From Hanleya hanleyi (taxonomy: Eukaryota > Mollusca > Polyplacophora > Lepidopleurida > Hanleyidae), in NCBI GenBank assembly GCA_036873755.1, contig JAVTVY010020402.1, positions 1 to 64,000 on the forward strand: a DNA stretch of 64,000 nucleotides, given 5' to 3'. Below are positions 42,401 to 54,400 of this stretch, in pieces. Numbering within the stretch: position 1 is the stretch's first letter; every line of letters begins with the position of its first letter. Position numbers and translations under genes: made by a program. The notes below the pieces were generated by a model. The model was not told the origin of the DNA, searched no databases, and worked only from the letters and a program-made list of their open reading frames with translations.

Positions 42401-45400
42401 ATACGGGAGATTAGGTTTTTGCTTTGGTGGGGACATCATCAATCGTGAAACGTTGAAAGCTGGCTGAATACAAAACGTCCAAGGACAAGTTATTTTTTTT
42501 TTTTTTTTTTTAGAGTTGAATTCTAGTGAATAAAGCCGTAGAATCCTGACACCATCAGTTATAACTCGCTTGAGTCATGCATGTATCATTTTGTGCCGGA
42601 TTTGCTAGTGAATGCCAGTCCTGTATGGATGATGTTGACCTTTCGTCCCGTACCATATTGTGCTGAAGATTATATGTCTGGGGAAAACCATGAAGGCGAA
42701 AAATCTACATAACTTTACAGCTGGATTTGTTTTCTTTCAGAGATTGTTCCTACAGTTAGTAAAGAGAACGTGGGCGGAAAGAGTGAGTACGGTCTTACTT
42801 ACATTGTATATGATAATACACGAAGAACGCGAAAGTATAGATTTCATGAAAACAAAATAATTCAGTAAATATGTGAAAATTGTTTCATTCGATGATTTGA
42901 TTCGAGAATTTCCTAAAATTCCAATGATTTCATGGCGTTACTGAAATAAGTGGCCAGTAATTTCTCGAAACCACTGAAACATTCACCAGAACAACACACT
43001 CAAATGATGATTGGGGTGGGAGGGAGGTGCAAGGCACAGGGATTCGAGAGTGATCAAGAATGAATGTAGAAATATAGACACCATATCTGGCATTCAATAT
43101 TCAGCCATCATCCGCAAAAGAATTTCAATCACCTTTTTCATACGACAATTATCATCAATTCCAAATATGCCTGGAAAGAATACTTAAAAAACAAGATGAT
43201 TTCCTACAAGTCTTTTTGATGAAGTTTCTAGATTTCAGCACTCTTTCCTATATTTCAGAAATAATATGGATGGTCAAATAAGTGCTGGAATATAGAATAT
43301 TTATCAAAATTACTTCATAACCGGAGTAACATTCGTTCTTGTTTATAGGAAATTCAGTTGTGGGATTTCTGGATTCTGGTGCGATGTTCAAAATAATTAT
43401 ATACAAGCGATATATCCCATATCGAGTAACCAGGCGTCCACCCTGAACAATTTCGCCTCCATAACCGAGAGTCCTTGCAACCTTATATCATATATCATGT
43501 ATTGCTGGTATATAGCGTGGTGCAGTTAGTTGGAATATTTGGCTTGAGATTTCAGTTACAACACATATAAGGGAAGTGGGAAGAGGTGCCGACATACTGA
43601 CTGCGTCACATGACTTCACAGAATAGTCTTCTGGTAAACCTATTCTAAAGCACATACCAAGAATCTAACGATTCGTGATATGTGTTGTATCTCAGGTATA
43701 CCACACCTTGTTATATTTTGCTCAATTGACTTGCACTAAATGAACTCACCAAATCGAATTATATATTTACTGAAAGCTATTCATTCAGGGAATCAGAATT
43801 TAGCGACTTTGAATTTTTTTCTTTGAATAACTACAACTGAATTATTTGAACGATTATTATTATTATTATTTCACGGTTCGTGAAACTTTAGCCTTTAAAT
43901 ATCCTCGCTAATAACTTCTAAAGTATTCAGCAAACATTTGTGAAATGTTATGTTCTTATAATATACTTATCAAAGAAAATTCAGATGCCTATTTTTTCCA
44001 TAATTTCGTCCTAGAAATGATTTTTGGAAACTCAGCGTTCAATAATTCGAATAAATCCAAAAGTGCGGATCTTTTTAGAGCGGGGACAAACATAAGAAAA
44101 ATGAGGCATCTTTGTTTAGCTACTAGATGGCCAATCTGAAAAACGTGGTAAACAATTTAATGGGGGAAAGAGCAAACGAGAGATCCTGAAGGATCTTGGC
44201 GCCCACCATTGTCCGATAATTGTAAGCTAATGACAAGAGGATCTTTTTGTCCATTGTTACTAAGAACAAACGATTGATTTGTAATTTTGTTTACAGAATT
44301 TCGAATCTGAGCGAAAAAGATCAAAAAAGGGACACTTGAAAACACCAAGATATCATCTTTCTAAGTTTAAGGAGTTTCAAGATTTCTAGAAACTGTACTT
44401 ATGTCAGTTGTAATAGTACAAGAGAAAAGAGCAAAGTTAGTCTGAAAGTGAATGTCCGGAGGATCATTCGTCTTCGTTTTGTAGTATTTTTTTTGCACGT
44501 GTCATCATTGGGTACTGGAAGCGAAGACAAATGTCTTTGACCCTTTGGCATGAGCTATGAAACATACTTAAGATTTTATAATTAGGAACGAATGCTAATT
44601 CTGTTCTGTTTACTGGGCTAGTTTGAGATATCTTTTTTAAGATACCATGCTCGAAAATAGTAACATGGTACAATACTTAATACTGAAGGGATCCGCGCAG
44701 TAATGTTGAAACTTCGAAACTGTTTCAATCCTGATTATCTCCCTTGGATCGAAACATGCAGTAGTCTAAAGTTGTCGAGTTGTAACGTTGTGTCACAAGA
44801 GTGACGTCCCTTCATGTAGCCGACCCGTCGGCAGACGAAACAGTTCACTGGATTAAGAAAATTGATTTAAAATTTGAAGAAATATATTTTAATTCTGAAT
44901 TATTTGAACTCCTTGATATGGAAGGTGAAGGTATGAATATTCTCTATAGTCACTATATAGAATATGTCCCAATGTTTGATCCGCCGACTCGTGTGATGCA
45001 ACATCACAACTCGGGAATACCGTATTAATTTCAAGAGTAACTTGGATTTTGGAATCGGACCAAAAAAGGATTCTTGCACAACAAGGCCTCATGTGGAACC
45101 TGTGTACCAAATTTCAGAAAGAATCCATGAAGTAGTTCCTGAGAATTGACGATAATAATGTTTCAAGGGAAAATTCAAGATGGTCACCTGGCGGCCATAT
45201 CGGATTTTCGAATCGGACCAAAAAAGGTATCTTGCACAACTGGACCACAAAAAACCTGTCTACCAAATTTAAGGAAGATCCATGCATTACTTCTTGAGAA
45301 ATCACGATAAAGTTTCATGGGAAATCCAAGATGGGCGCCTGGTGGCCATATTGGATTTTCAAATCGGACCGAAAAGGGTATTTTGCGCAACTAGACCGCA

Positions 45401-48400
45401 AGGGGAACCTCTGTACCAAATTTGAGAAAGATCCATGCAGTACTTCCTGAGAAATCACGATGACAAAGTTTCATGGGGAAATCCAAGATGGCTGCCTTGT
45501 GGCCATATTGGATTTTCGAATCGGACCAGAAAAGGTATCTTGCACAAATAGATTCCACGGGGAACCTGTGTACCGAATTTGGGAAAGATCCATGCAGCAG
45601 TTCCTGAGAAATCGTGATAAGGTTTCATGGGGAAATCCAAGATGGCCGCCTTGTGGCCATATTGGATTTTCGAATCAGACCAGAAAAGGTATCTTGCACA
45701 ACTAGATCCCACGGGGAACCTGTGTACCAAATTTGAGAAAGATCCATGAAATAGTTCCGGAGAAACTGCGATGACAAGGTTTCATGAGAAAATCCAAGAT
45801 GGCTGCCTGGTGGCCATATTGGATTTTCGAATCGGACCAGAAAAGGTATCTTGCACAACTAGACCCCAAGGGGAACCTGTGTACCGAATTTGGGAAAGAT
45901 CCATGCAGCAGTTCCTGAGAAATCGTGATAAGGTTTCATGGGGAAATCCAAGATGGCCGCCTTGTGGCCATATTGGATTTTCGAATCAGACCAGAAAAGG
46001 TATTTTGCACAACTAGACCCCAAGGGGAACATGTGTTCCAAATTTGAGAAAGATCCATGCAGCAGTTTCTGAGAAATCGCGATAACAAGGTTTCATGGAG
46101 AAATCTAATATGACCGCCTTGTGGCCATATTGGATTTTCGAATCAGACCAGAAAAAGTATCTTGCACAACTAGACCCTAAGGGGAACCTGTGTACCAAGT
46201 TTGAAAAAGATCCATGCAGTACTTCCTGAGAAATGACAATAACGAAGTTTCATGGGGAAATCCAAGATGGCCTGTGTACCGAATTTGGGAAAGATCCATG
46301 CAGTAGTTCCTGAGAAATCGCGATAACAAGGTTTCATGGGGAAATCCAAGATGACCGCCTTGTGGCCATATTGGATTTTCGAATCGGACCAGAAAAGGTA
46401 TCTGCATAACTAGATCACAAGGGGAATCTGTGTATCAAATTTCAGAAAGATCCGCGCAGTAGTTGCTGAGAAATCGTGATAACAAGGTTTCATGGGGAAA
46501 TCCAAGATGGCCGCCTTGTGGCCATATTGGATTTTCGAATCGGACCAGAAAAGGTATCTGCATAACTAGATCACAAGGGGAATCTGTGTACCAAATTTCA
46601 GAAAGATCCGCGCAGTAGTTGCTGAGAAATCGTGATAACAAGGTTTCATGGGGAAATCCAAGATGGCCGCCCTGTGGCCATAATGGATTTTCGAATCGGA
46701 CCAGAAAAGGTATCTGCACATCTAGATCCCATGGGGAACCTGTGTACCAAATTTCAGAAAGATCCATGCAGTAGTTCCTGAGAAATCGCGATAACAAGGT
46801 TTCATGGGGAAATCCAAGATGGCTGCCTTGTGGCCATATTGGATTTTTGAATCGGACCAGAAAGGTATCTTGCACAACTAGATCCCACGTGGAACCTGTG
46901 TACCAAATTTGAGAAAGATCCATGAAATACTTCCTGAGAAACCGCGATGACAAGGTTTCATGAGGAAATCCAAGATGGCTGCCTGGTGGCCATATTGGAT
47001 TTTCGAATCGGACCAGAAAAGGTATCTTGCACAACTAGACCCCAAGGGGAACCTGTGTACCGAATTTGGGAAAGATCCATGCAGCAGTTCCTAAGAAATC
47101 GTGATAAGATTTCATGGGGAAATCCAAGATGGCCGCCTTGTGGCCATATTGGATTTTCGAATCAGACCAAAAAAGGTATCTTGCACAACTAGATCCCAAG
47201 GGGAACATGTGTTCCAAATTTGAGAAAGATCCATGCAGCAGTTTCTGAGAAATCGCGATAACAAGGTTTCATGGAGAAATCTAATATGGCCGCCTTGTGG
47301 CCATATTGGATTTTCGAATCAGACCAGAAAAAGTATCTTGCACAACTAGACCCTAAGGGGAACCTGTGTACCAAGTTTGAAAAAGATCCATGCAGTACTT
47401 CCTGAGAAATGACAATAACGAAGTTTCATGGGGAAATCCAGGATGGCCTGTGTACCGAATTTGGGAAAGATCCATGCAGTAGTTCCTGAGAAATCGCGAT
47501 AACAAGGTTTCATGGGGAAATCCAAGATGGCCGCCTTGTGGCCATATTGGATTTTCGAATCGGACCAGAAAGGGTATATGCACAACTAGGCCCCAAGGGG
47601 AATCTGTGTACCAAATTTCAGAAAGATCCGCGCAGTAGTTGCTGAGAAATCGTGATAACAAGGTTTCATGGGGAAATCCAAGATGGCCGCCCTGTGGCCA
47701 TAATGGATTTTCGAATCGGATCAGAAAAGGTATCTGCACATCTAGGCCCCAAGGGGAATCTGTGTACCAAATTTCAGAAAGATCCACACAGTAGTTCCTG
47801 AGAAATCGTGATAACAAGGTTTCATGGAGAAATCCAAGATGGCCGCCCTGTGGCCATATTGGATTTTCGAATCGGACCAGAAAAGGTATCTGCACATCTA
47901 GACCCCAAGGGGAACCTGTGTACCAAATTTGAGAAAGATCCATGAAATAGTTCCTGAGAAACTGCGATGACAAGGTTTCATGAGGAAATCCAAGATGGCT
48001 GCCTGGTGGCCATATTGGATTTTCGAATCGGACCAGAAAAGGTATCTTGCACAACTAGACCCCAAGGGGAACCTGTGTACCGAATTTGAGAAAGATCCAT
48101 GCAGCAGTTCCTGAGAAATCGTGATAAGGTTTCATGGGGAAATGCAAGATGGCCGCCTTGCGGCCATATTGGATTTTCGAATCAGACCAGAAAAGGTATC
48201 TTGCACAATTAGATCCCAAGGGGAACATGTGTTCCAAATTTGAGAAAGATCCATGCAGCAGTTTCTGAGAAATCGCGATAACAAGGTTTCATGGAGAAAT
48301 CTAATATGGCCGCCTTGTGGCCATATTGGATTTTCGAATCAGGCCAGAAAAAGTATCTTGCACAACTAGACCCTAAGGGGAACCTGTGTACCAAGTTTGA

Positions 48401-51400
48401 AAAAGATCCATGCAGTACTTCCTGAGAAATGACAATAACGAAGTTTCATGGGGAAATCCAGGATGGCCTGTGTACCGAATTTGGGAAAGATCCATGCAGT
48501 AGTTCCTGAGAAATCGCGATAACAAGGTTTCATGGGGAAATCCAAGGTGGCCGACTTGTGGCCATATTGGATTTTCGAATCGGACCAGAAAAAGGTATCT
48601 GCACAACTAGACCCCAAGGGGAACCTGTGTACCAAATTTCAGAAAGATCCGTGCCGTAGTTCCTGAGAAATCGTGATAACAAGGTTTCATGGGGAAATCC
48701 AAGATGGCCGCCCTGTGGCCATAATGGATTTTCGAATCGGACCAGAAAAGGTATCTGCACATCTAGATCCCAAGGGGAACCTGTGTACCAAATTTCAGAA
48801 AGATCCGTGCAGTAGTTCCTGAGAAATCGCGATAACAAGGTTTCATGGGGAAATCCAAGATGGCTGCCTTGTGGCCATATTGGATTTTCGAATCGGACCA
48901 GAAAAGGTATCTTGCACAACTAGATCCCACGGGGAACCTGTGTACCAAATTTGAGAAAGATCCATGAAATAGTTCCTGAGAAACTGCGATGACAAGGTTT
49001 CATGAGGAAATCCAAGATGGCTGCCTGGTGGCCATATTGGATTTTCGAATCGGACCAGAAAAGGTATCTTGCACAACTAGACCCCAAGGGGAACCTGTGT
49101 TCCAAATTTGAGAAAGATCCATGCAGCAGTTTCTGAGAAATCGCGATAACAAGGTTTCATGGAGAAATCTAATATGGCCGCCTTGTGGCCATATTGGATT
49201 TTCGAATCAGACCAGAAAAAGTATCTTGCACAACTAGACCCTAAGGGGAACCTGTGTACCAAGTTTGAAAAAGATCCATGCAGTACTTCCTGAGAAATGA
49301 CAATAACGAAGTTTCATGGGGAAATCCAGGATGGCCTGTGTACCGAATTTGGGAAAGATCCATGCAGCAGTTCCTGAGAAATCGTGATAAGGTTTCATGG
49401 GGAAATCCAAGATGGCCGCCTTGTGGCCATATTGGATTTTCGAATCAGACCACAAAAGTTATCTTGCACAACTAGATCCCAAGGGGAACATGTGTTCCAA
49501 ATTTGAGAAATATCCATGCAGCAGTTTCTGAGAAATCGCGATAACAAGGTTTCATGGAGAAATCTAATATGGCCGCCTTGTGGCCATATTGGATTTTCGA
49601 ATCAGACCAGAAAAAGTATCTTGCACAACTAGACCCTAAGGGGAACCTGTGTACCAAGTTTGAAAAAGATCCATGCAGTACTTCCTGAGAAATGACAATA
49701 ACGAAGTTTCATGGGGAAATCCAGGATGGCCTGTGTACCGAATTTGGGAAAGATCCATGCAGCAGTTCCTGAGAAATCGTGATAAGGTTTCATGGGGAAA
49801 TCCAAGATGGCCGCCTTGTGGCCATATTGGATTTTCGAATCGGACCAGAAAAGGTATCTGCACAACTAGGCCCCAAGGGGAATCTGTGTACCAAATTTCA
49901 GAAAGATCCGCGCAGTAGTTGCTGAGAAATCGTGATAACAAGGTTTCATGGGGAAATCCAAGATGGCCGCCCTGTGGCCATAATGGATTTTCGAATCGGA
50001 CCAGAAAAGGTATCTGCACATCTAGGCCCCAAGGGGAATCTGTGTACCAAATTTCAGAAAGATCCACACAGTAGTTCCTGAGAAATCGTGATAACAAGGT
50101 TTCATGGAGAAATCCAAGATGGCCGCCCTGTGGCCATATTGGATTTTCGAATCGGACCAGAAAAGGTATCTGCACATCTAGACCCCAAGGGGAACCTGTG
50201 TACCAAATTTGAGAAAGATCCATGAAATAGTTCCTGAGAAACTGCGATGACAAGGTTTCATGACGAAATCCAAGATGGCTGCCTGGTGGCCATATTGGAT
50301 TTTCGAATCGGACCAGAAAAGGTATCTTGCACAACTAGACCCCAAGGGGAACCTGTGTACCAAATTTGGGAAAGATCCATGCAGCAGTTCCTGAGAAATC
50401 GTGATAAGGTTTCATGGGGAAATCCAAGATGGCCGCCTTGTGGCCATATTGGATTTTCGAATCAGACCAGAAAAGGTATTTTGCACAACTAGACCCCAAG
50501 GGGAACATGTGTTCCAAATTTGAGAAAGATCCATGCAGCAGTTTCTGAGAAATCGCGATAACAAGGTTTCATGGAGAAATCTAATATGACCGCCTTGTGG
50601 CCATATTGGATTTTCGAATCAGACCAGAAAAAGTATCTTGCACAACTAGACCCTAAGGGGAACCTGTGTACCAAGTTTGAAAAAGATCCATGCAGTACTT
50701 CCTGAGAAATGACAATAACGAAGTTTCATGGGGAAATCCAAGATGGCCTGTGTACCGAATTTGGGAAAGATCCATGCAGTAGTTCCTGGGAAATCGCGAT
50801 AACAAGGTTTCTTGGGGAAATCCAAGATGGCCGCCTTGTGGCCATATTGGATTTTCGAATCGGACCAGAAAAGGTATCTGCACAACTAGATCCCACGGGG
50901 AACCTGTGTACCAAATTTCAGAAAGATCCGTGCAGTAGTTCCTGAGAAATCGCGATAACAAGGTTTCATGGGGAAATCCAAGATGGCCGCCTTGTGGCCA
51001 TATTGGATTTTCGAATCGGACCAGAAAAGTTATCTGCACAACTAGACCCCAAGGGGAACCTGTGTACCAAATTTCAGAAAGATCCGTGCAGTAGTTCCTG
51101 AGAAATCGCGATAACAAGAATTGTTTACGGACGGACGACGGACGACGGACCACGGACGAAAGGCGATTTGAACAGCCCACCATCGGGCTAAAAACTACCG
51201 AGTAGCGATTTTCTTGGATTCATAACCAGCAGTTTCTTCAGCCAAGTTAAGCTTCTTATAACTTCTTATAACTAAATCTATATAATTTTCAATATTATTT
51301 GTCAAAACATTTCACGAAGGTTAATTGCTTGATTAATCGATCATCGGGTGTGGATCACCTGTAGTGCTAGCCGACTTATCCCGTCTTAAGACAGTAGAGG

Positions 51401-54400
51401 ACGTTCATTTATAGAGGTTGATTTTTTTTAAATTTCAGTATTTTTCATCAGGTTAAGAGAATATGATACATGGGTAGAATAGGGGGTCACTATAATCGTT
51501 AAATTATTAATTGACTGTGTATGTTATTACCCGAATACAGTGTAAAACGGCCTGTCCATACGTCATGTCGAACCCGACTTGTATTGGCCGAGTTGTATTG
51601 GCCGAGTTGAAAGCTGTATTGGCCGGGTTGAATGTTGTATTGGCCGAGGTCAACGAGTGCAGCCGTAACTAGCATTAAGGACCGACGACTGGAGAAACAG
51701 ACGACAGCAGTGTTATGTTGTTTGTTCAGCGCGATGGCGAGCGCAGAGCGTGTTATTCAAGGGTTCGTGGGCGGAATTTTAGAGCTTGAGGAGATATGTG
51801 CAGACGATTTAAAACGATTTAAACCTGTTACAGATCAAGAAACGGATGCTGCCACTCAAGCTCGGAAAAACAAGAACATGGCCAGTAAATGTCAATTAAT
51901 AAAAATATTATGAATCGATTGTTTTCGTATAGCCTTAGTATTGACCTTCGGGTCGCCGTATTGGCCCTCGGCCTGCGGCCTCGGGCCAATACGGCGACCC
52001 TCAGGTCAATACGAAGGCAATACGAAAACAATCGATTAATAACATATAATATATGGCAGCCAAATGCATGTATACCACTTAACAGCCATAACACTGAATA
52101 CATCCGGAAATTTGAGTTTTTTCTTCTTTGATGCTCAACAAACTTCCCAAGGTCAAATTTTCCCCATCTTCCTATATAATACTTTTCATTCCTATTCCAG
52201 GAGGAGGTTGGGGCGGGGAATCGGTGTGGATGTGAGGAATATTATTGGAGTTTCATTTATTAGCCATTTACAAGTTTTCTTTCTATTTTTTCTATTGAAA
52301 ATGAATTAGAATGAATTTGGGGGGATTCCAGAAGAATAATTTTCAACCTTTGGGGCACTTTACCCCCTCCTACCGTTGAATCTAAAATGCCAATTTTTTG
52401 GTCAGTCCTATCACACTATCGAACCGCCAGAACAAAGCATTTGGTTCCGTTGTCTCTTTTGTTGATTTTTATTCCATTTTGAAATGTATGAATAGTTTTG
52501 TTTGGAAAATCAGCTTGTTTTTTTTGAAAAATTGATAAATCACCATATTGTAGCCCCATAAGAGCAGAGAAATGAACGTCCTCTACTCCCACAAGTGGAT
52601 ATCTCCAGACGTCTTGTCTGACAGCTCATCCCAAAAGATAGTTTTCCTTGTAAAGAATTACTTTTTCATGATTTTCTTTCATGAACACATAGAATGAATA
52701 ATGTTTTTTTAATATTTTGGACAAAATCGAAAAATTGAACCCTGTTAGAGATCCTGTAACTTGCCACCCATAAATTCTGCAGCGGTTTCAGTCCCGTAGT
52801 TTCAGCTCCGTAGACTCAGCCCCGTAGCTCGAGGGATCAGACAAATAATTTGGGGACCGAAATGCTCCCCAGCCCTGGACAGTTTATAAGTAAAATCGTT
52901 TATTTTGGAAACACTTTTCATGTTCTGACATGAATATTTTGAACTAGGTAAAGAAAACTTCTTGCCTCGGTTCTCTAAATTTTGTTCTGGTTGCTTAGAT
53001 ATTAATGTCCAAAGAGTGACCAACACTTTTATTCCATGTTTGTTCAATGGAGAAAATATCTTTCACAGAAAATGATACGGGTCAAAATTCGAAAAACTGA
53101 GACATCGATATTATGTTATAGGTTATTCTACTCGGCAAAGCTACCAATTTAATGGAAAAAATAAATGTTTGATAAGAAATGCATTTAAATATGAATAACC
53201 TCATACCTATCGATCTCACAGCCAGTATGTTCGCATATTTGAAATTACAGCTTTAAAATAATCGTTTGTTAGCGCAATCTCCAGATTGTGTGGATGTTAA
53301 CTCTATGTTCATATGCTAGGTTATTTCGAAAACTAACCTGCTATGAGAAAACTAAACATGCCCAATGATTGATGACGATATAAAGGGACTAAAATATCGT
53401 AGGTGGCCGTGTGCAAAAGTTACCCAAAGTGAAGTTCGGAGAAAAGCATAACCTGTTCCGGGATTGGTCAATAAGTGGAGACCGGTACGGAATAAATTCG
53501 TAAATGATATTTGAAATGTCACAAATCTCAAGTCTCTATTTTCAAAGTTCTGTTCATATTTCTCGAAGTCTTTTTCCGATTATCATTCTGTTCGAGATTG
53601 TTTAAAGATGGCCGAGCCAATGAGAATTTGCCTTTCTCAAATATTTGCTGGTCAATAATATCGTTAAAACACATAATCGGGCTTTAACCATGATATATAT
53701 TTACAGCTGGTATGAACATCTTGAAAGTTGCTTCTCTTGGCTAGGATATAGGTATTCAACCCGCATGGAGAGTTCCTATATACCTGTATGAGAAGGGTAC
53801 AGCCTAGCTTTGGAAGGAACTGAATGTCTCTCCTTAAATTGCTAGACGGCCTTCAGAGATAAACCACCAAACAAAGTAAGGGCCGGGCAATCCTCTCTTG
53901 TGGAAAACACACGCGTGACGTGTATTTTTTTCTATTTATTCCAGCTGAGATATACGTTACCATAACACTCGGAAGCTGTTTTGCTCTTGCTCTGATTGCT
54001 GGTATTGTCTTCGTGATAGTCAGGTAAACCAACTGTTTTCGATTCACTTTCTTATAGTGAACTAACGAACTTATTCATCAAGTGAGGAAGGGTTCTCAAA
54101 TACAGTTCGAGTTTGAGAAAGTCAATATACTAGCAGTCATATAACTATGTACATGCATATAAATAGTGGGAAATAACTTAATTCTGCTCTGGATAAAGTA
54201 TATTTTCGAGTTGACTTTGCGGCATCAAGCAAATGCCTTCAACAGTATCATTGAGCATGCAGTGAATAACGCTTATATATTATCAGGAAAGCGCGAGTAA
54301 GTTTTACATAAACCGATTTGGGTATATTTGTGTGTGGAAGTGCTAGGTAGATACCTGAGCATTCGGTTGATGCCGCCAACATCAGTTCTGCAATTATACT

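Larger units (their letters stand above)
44175..51192 (+). mobile_element. Full 7-kb minisatellite-bearing element (right arm of long inverted repeat)
   Basis: Left end: aacgag plus hairpin agatcctgaaggatct (44181-44196). Unique 5' part to ~45030, including a nested 240-bp TIR element. Then ~38 tandem units, a (GACGG)n tract (51125-51160) and terminal hairpin agcccaccatcgggct (51175-51190) followed by AAAAAC. The block gcccaccat occurs near both ends in direct orientation. Non-coding. Located in the receptor intron between the linker and membrane exons. Compare bivalve pearl-type elements and the smaller element at 9243-10350. Confidence 0.75.

Noticed and set aside
42490..42512. Poly-T tract as a retroposed poly(A) tail
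   Set aside because: No identifiable retroposed sequence or target duplication next to it; simple homopolymer.
45455..51183. Many overlapping open frames of 60-233 codons on both strands, with repeated peptide motifs
   Set aside because: They are translations of the 157-bp minisatellite, whose near-156-bp units lack stops in some frames. No start context, splice sites or protein family.
1..51192. One giant (~50 kb) DNA transposon bounded by long terminal inverted repeats
   Set aside because: The receptor gene has exons inside (6289-42782) and outside (53945-55210) the right arm that join in phase, and each arm has its own element structure (hairpins, GACGG tract). Two separate insertions explain the inverted repeat.
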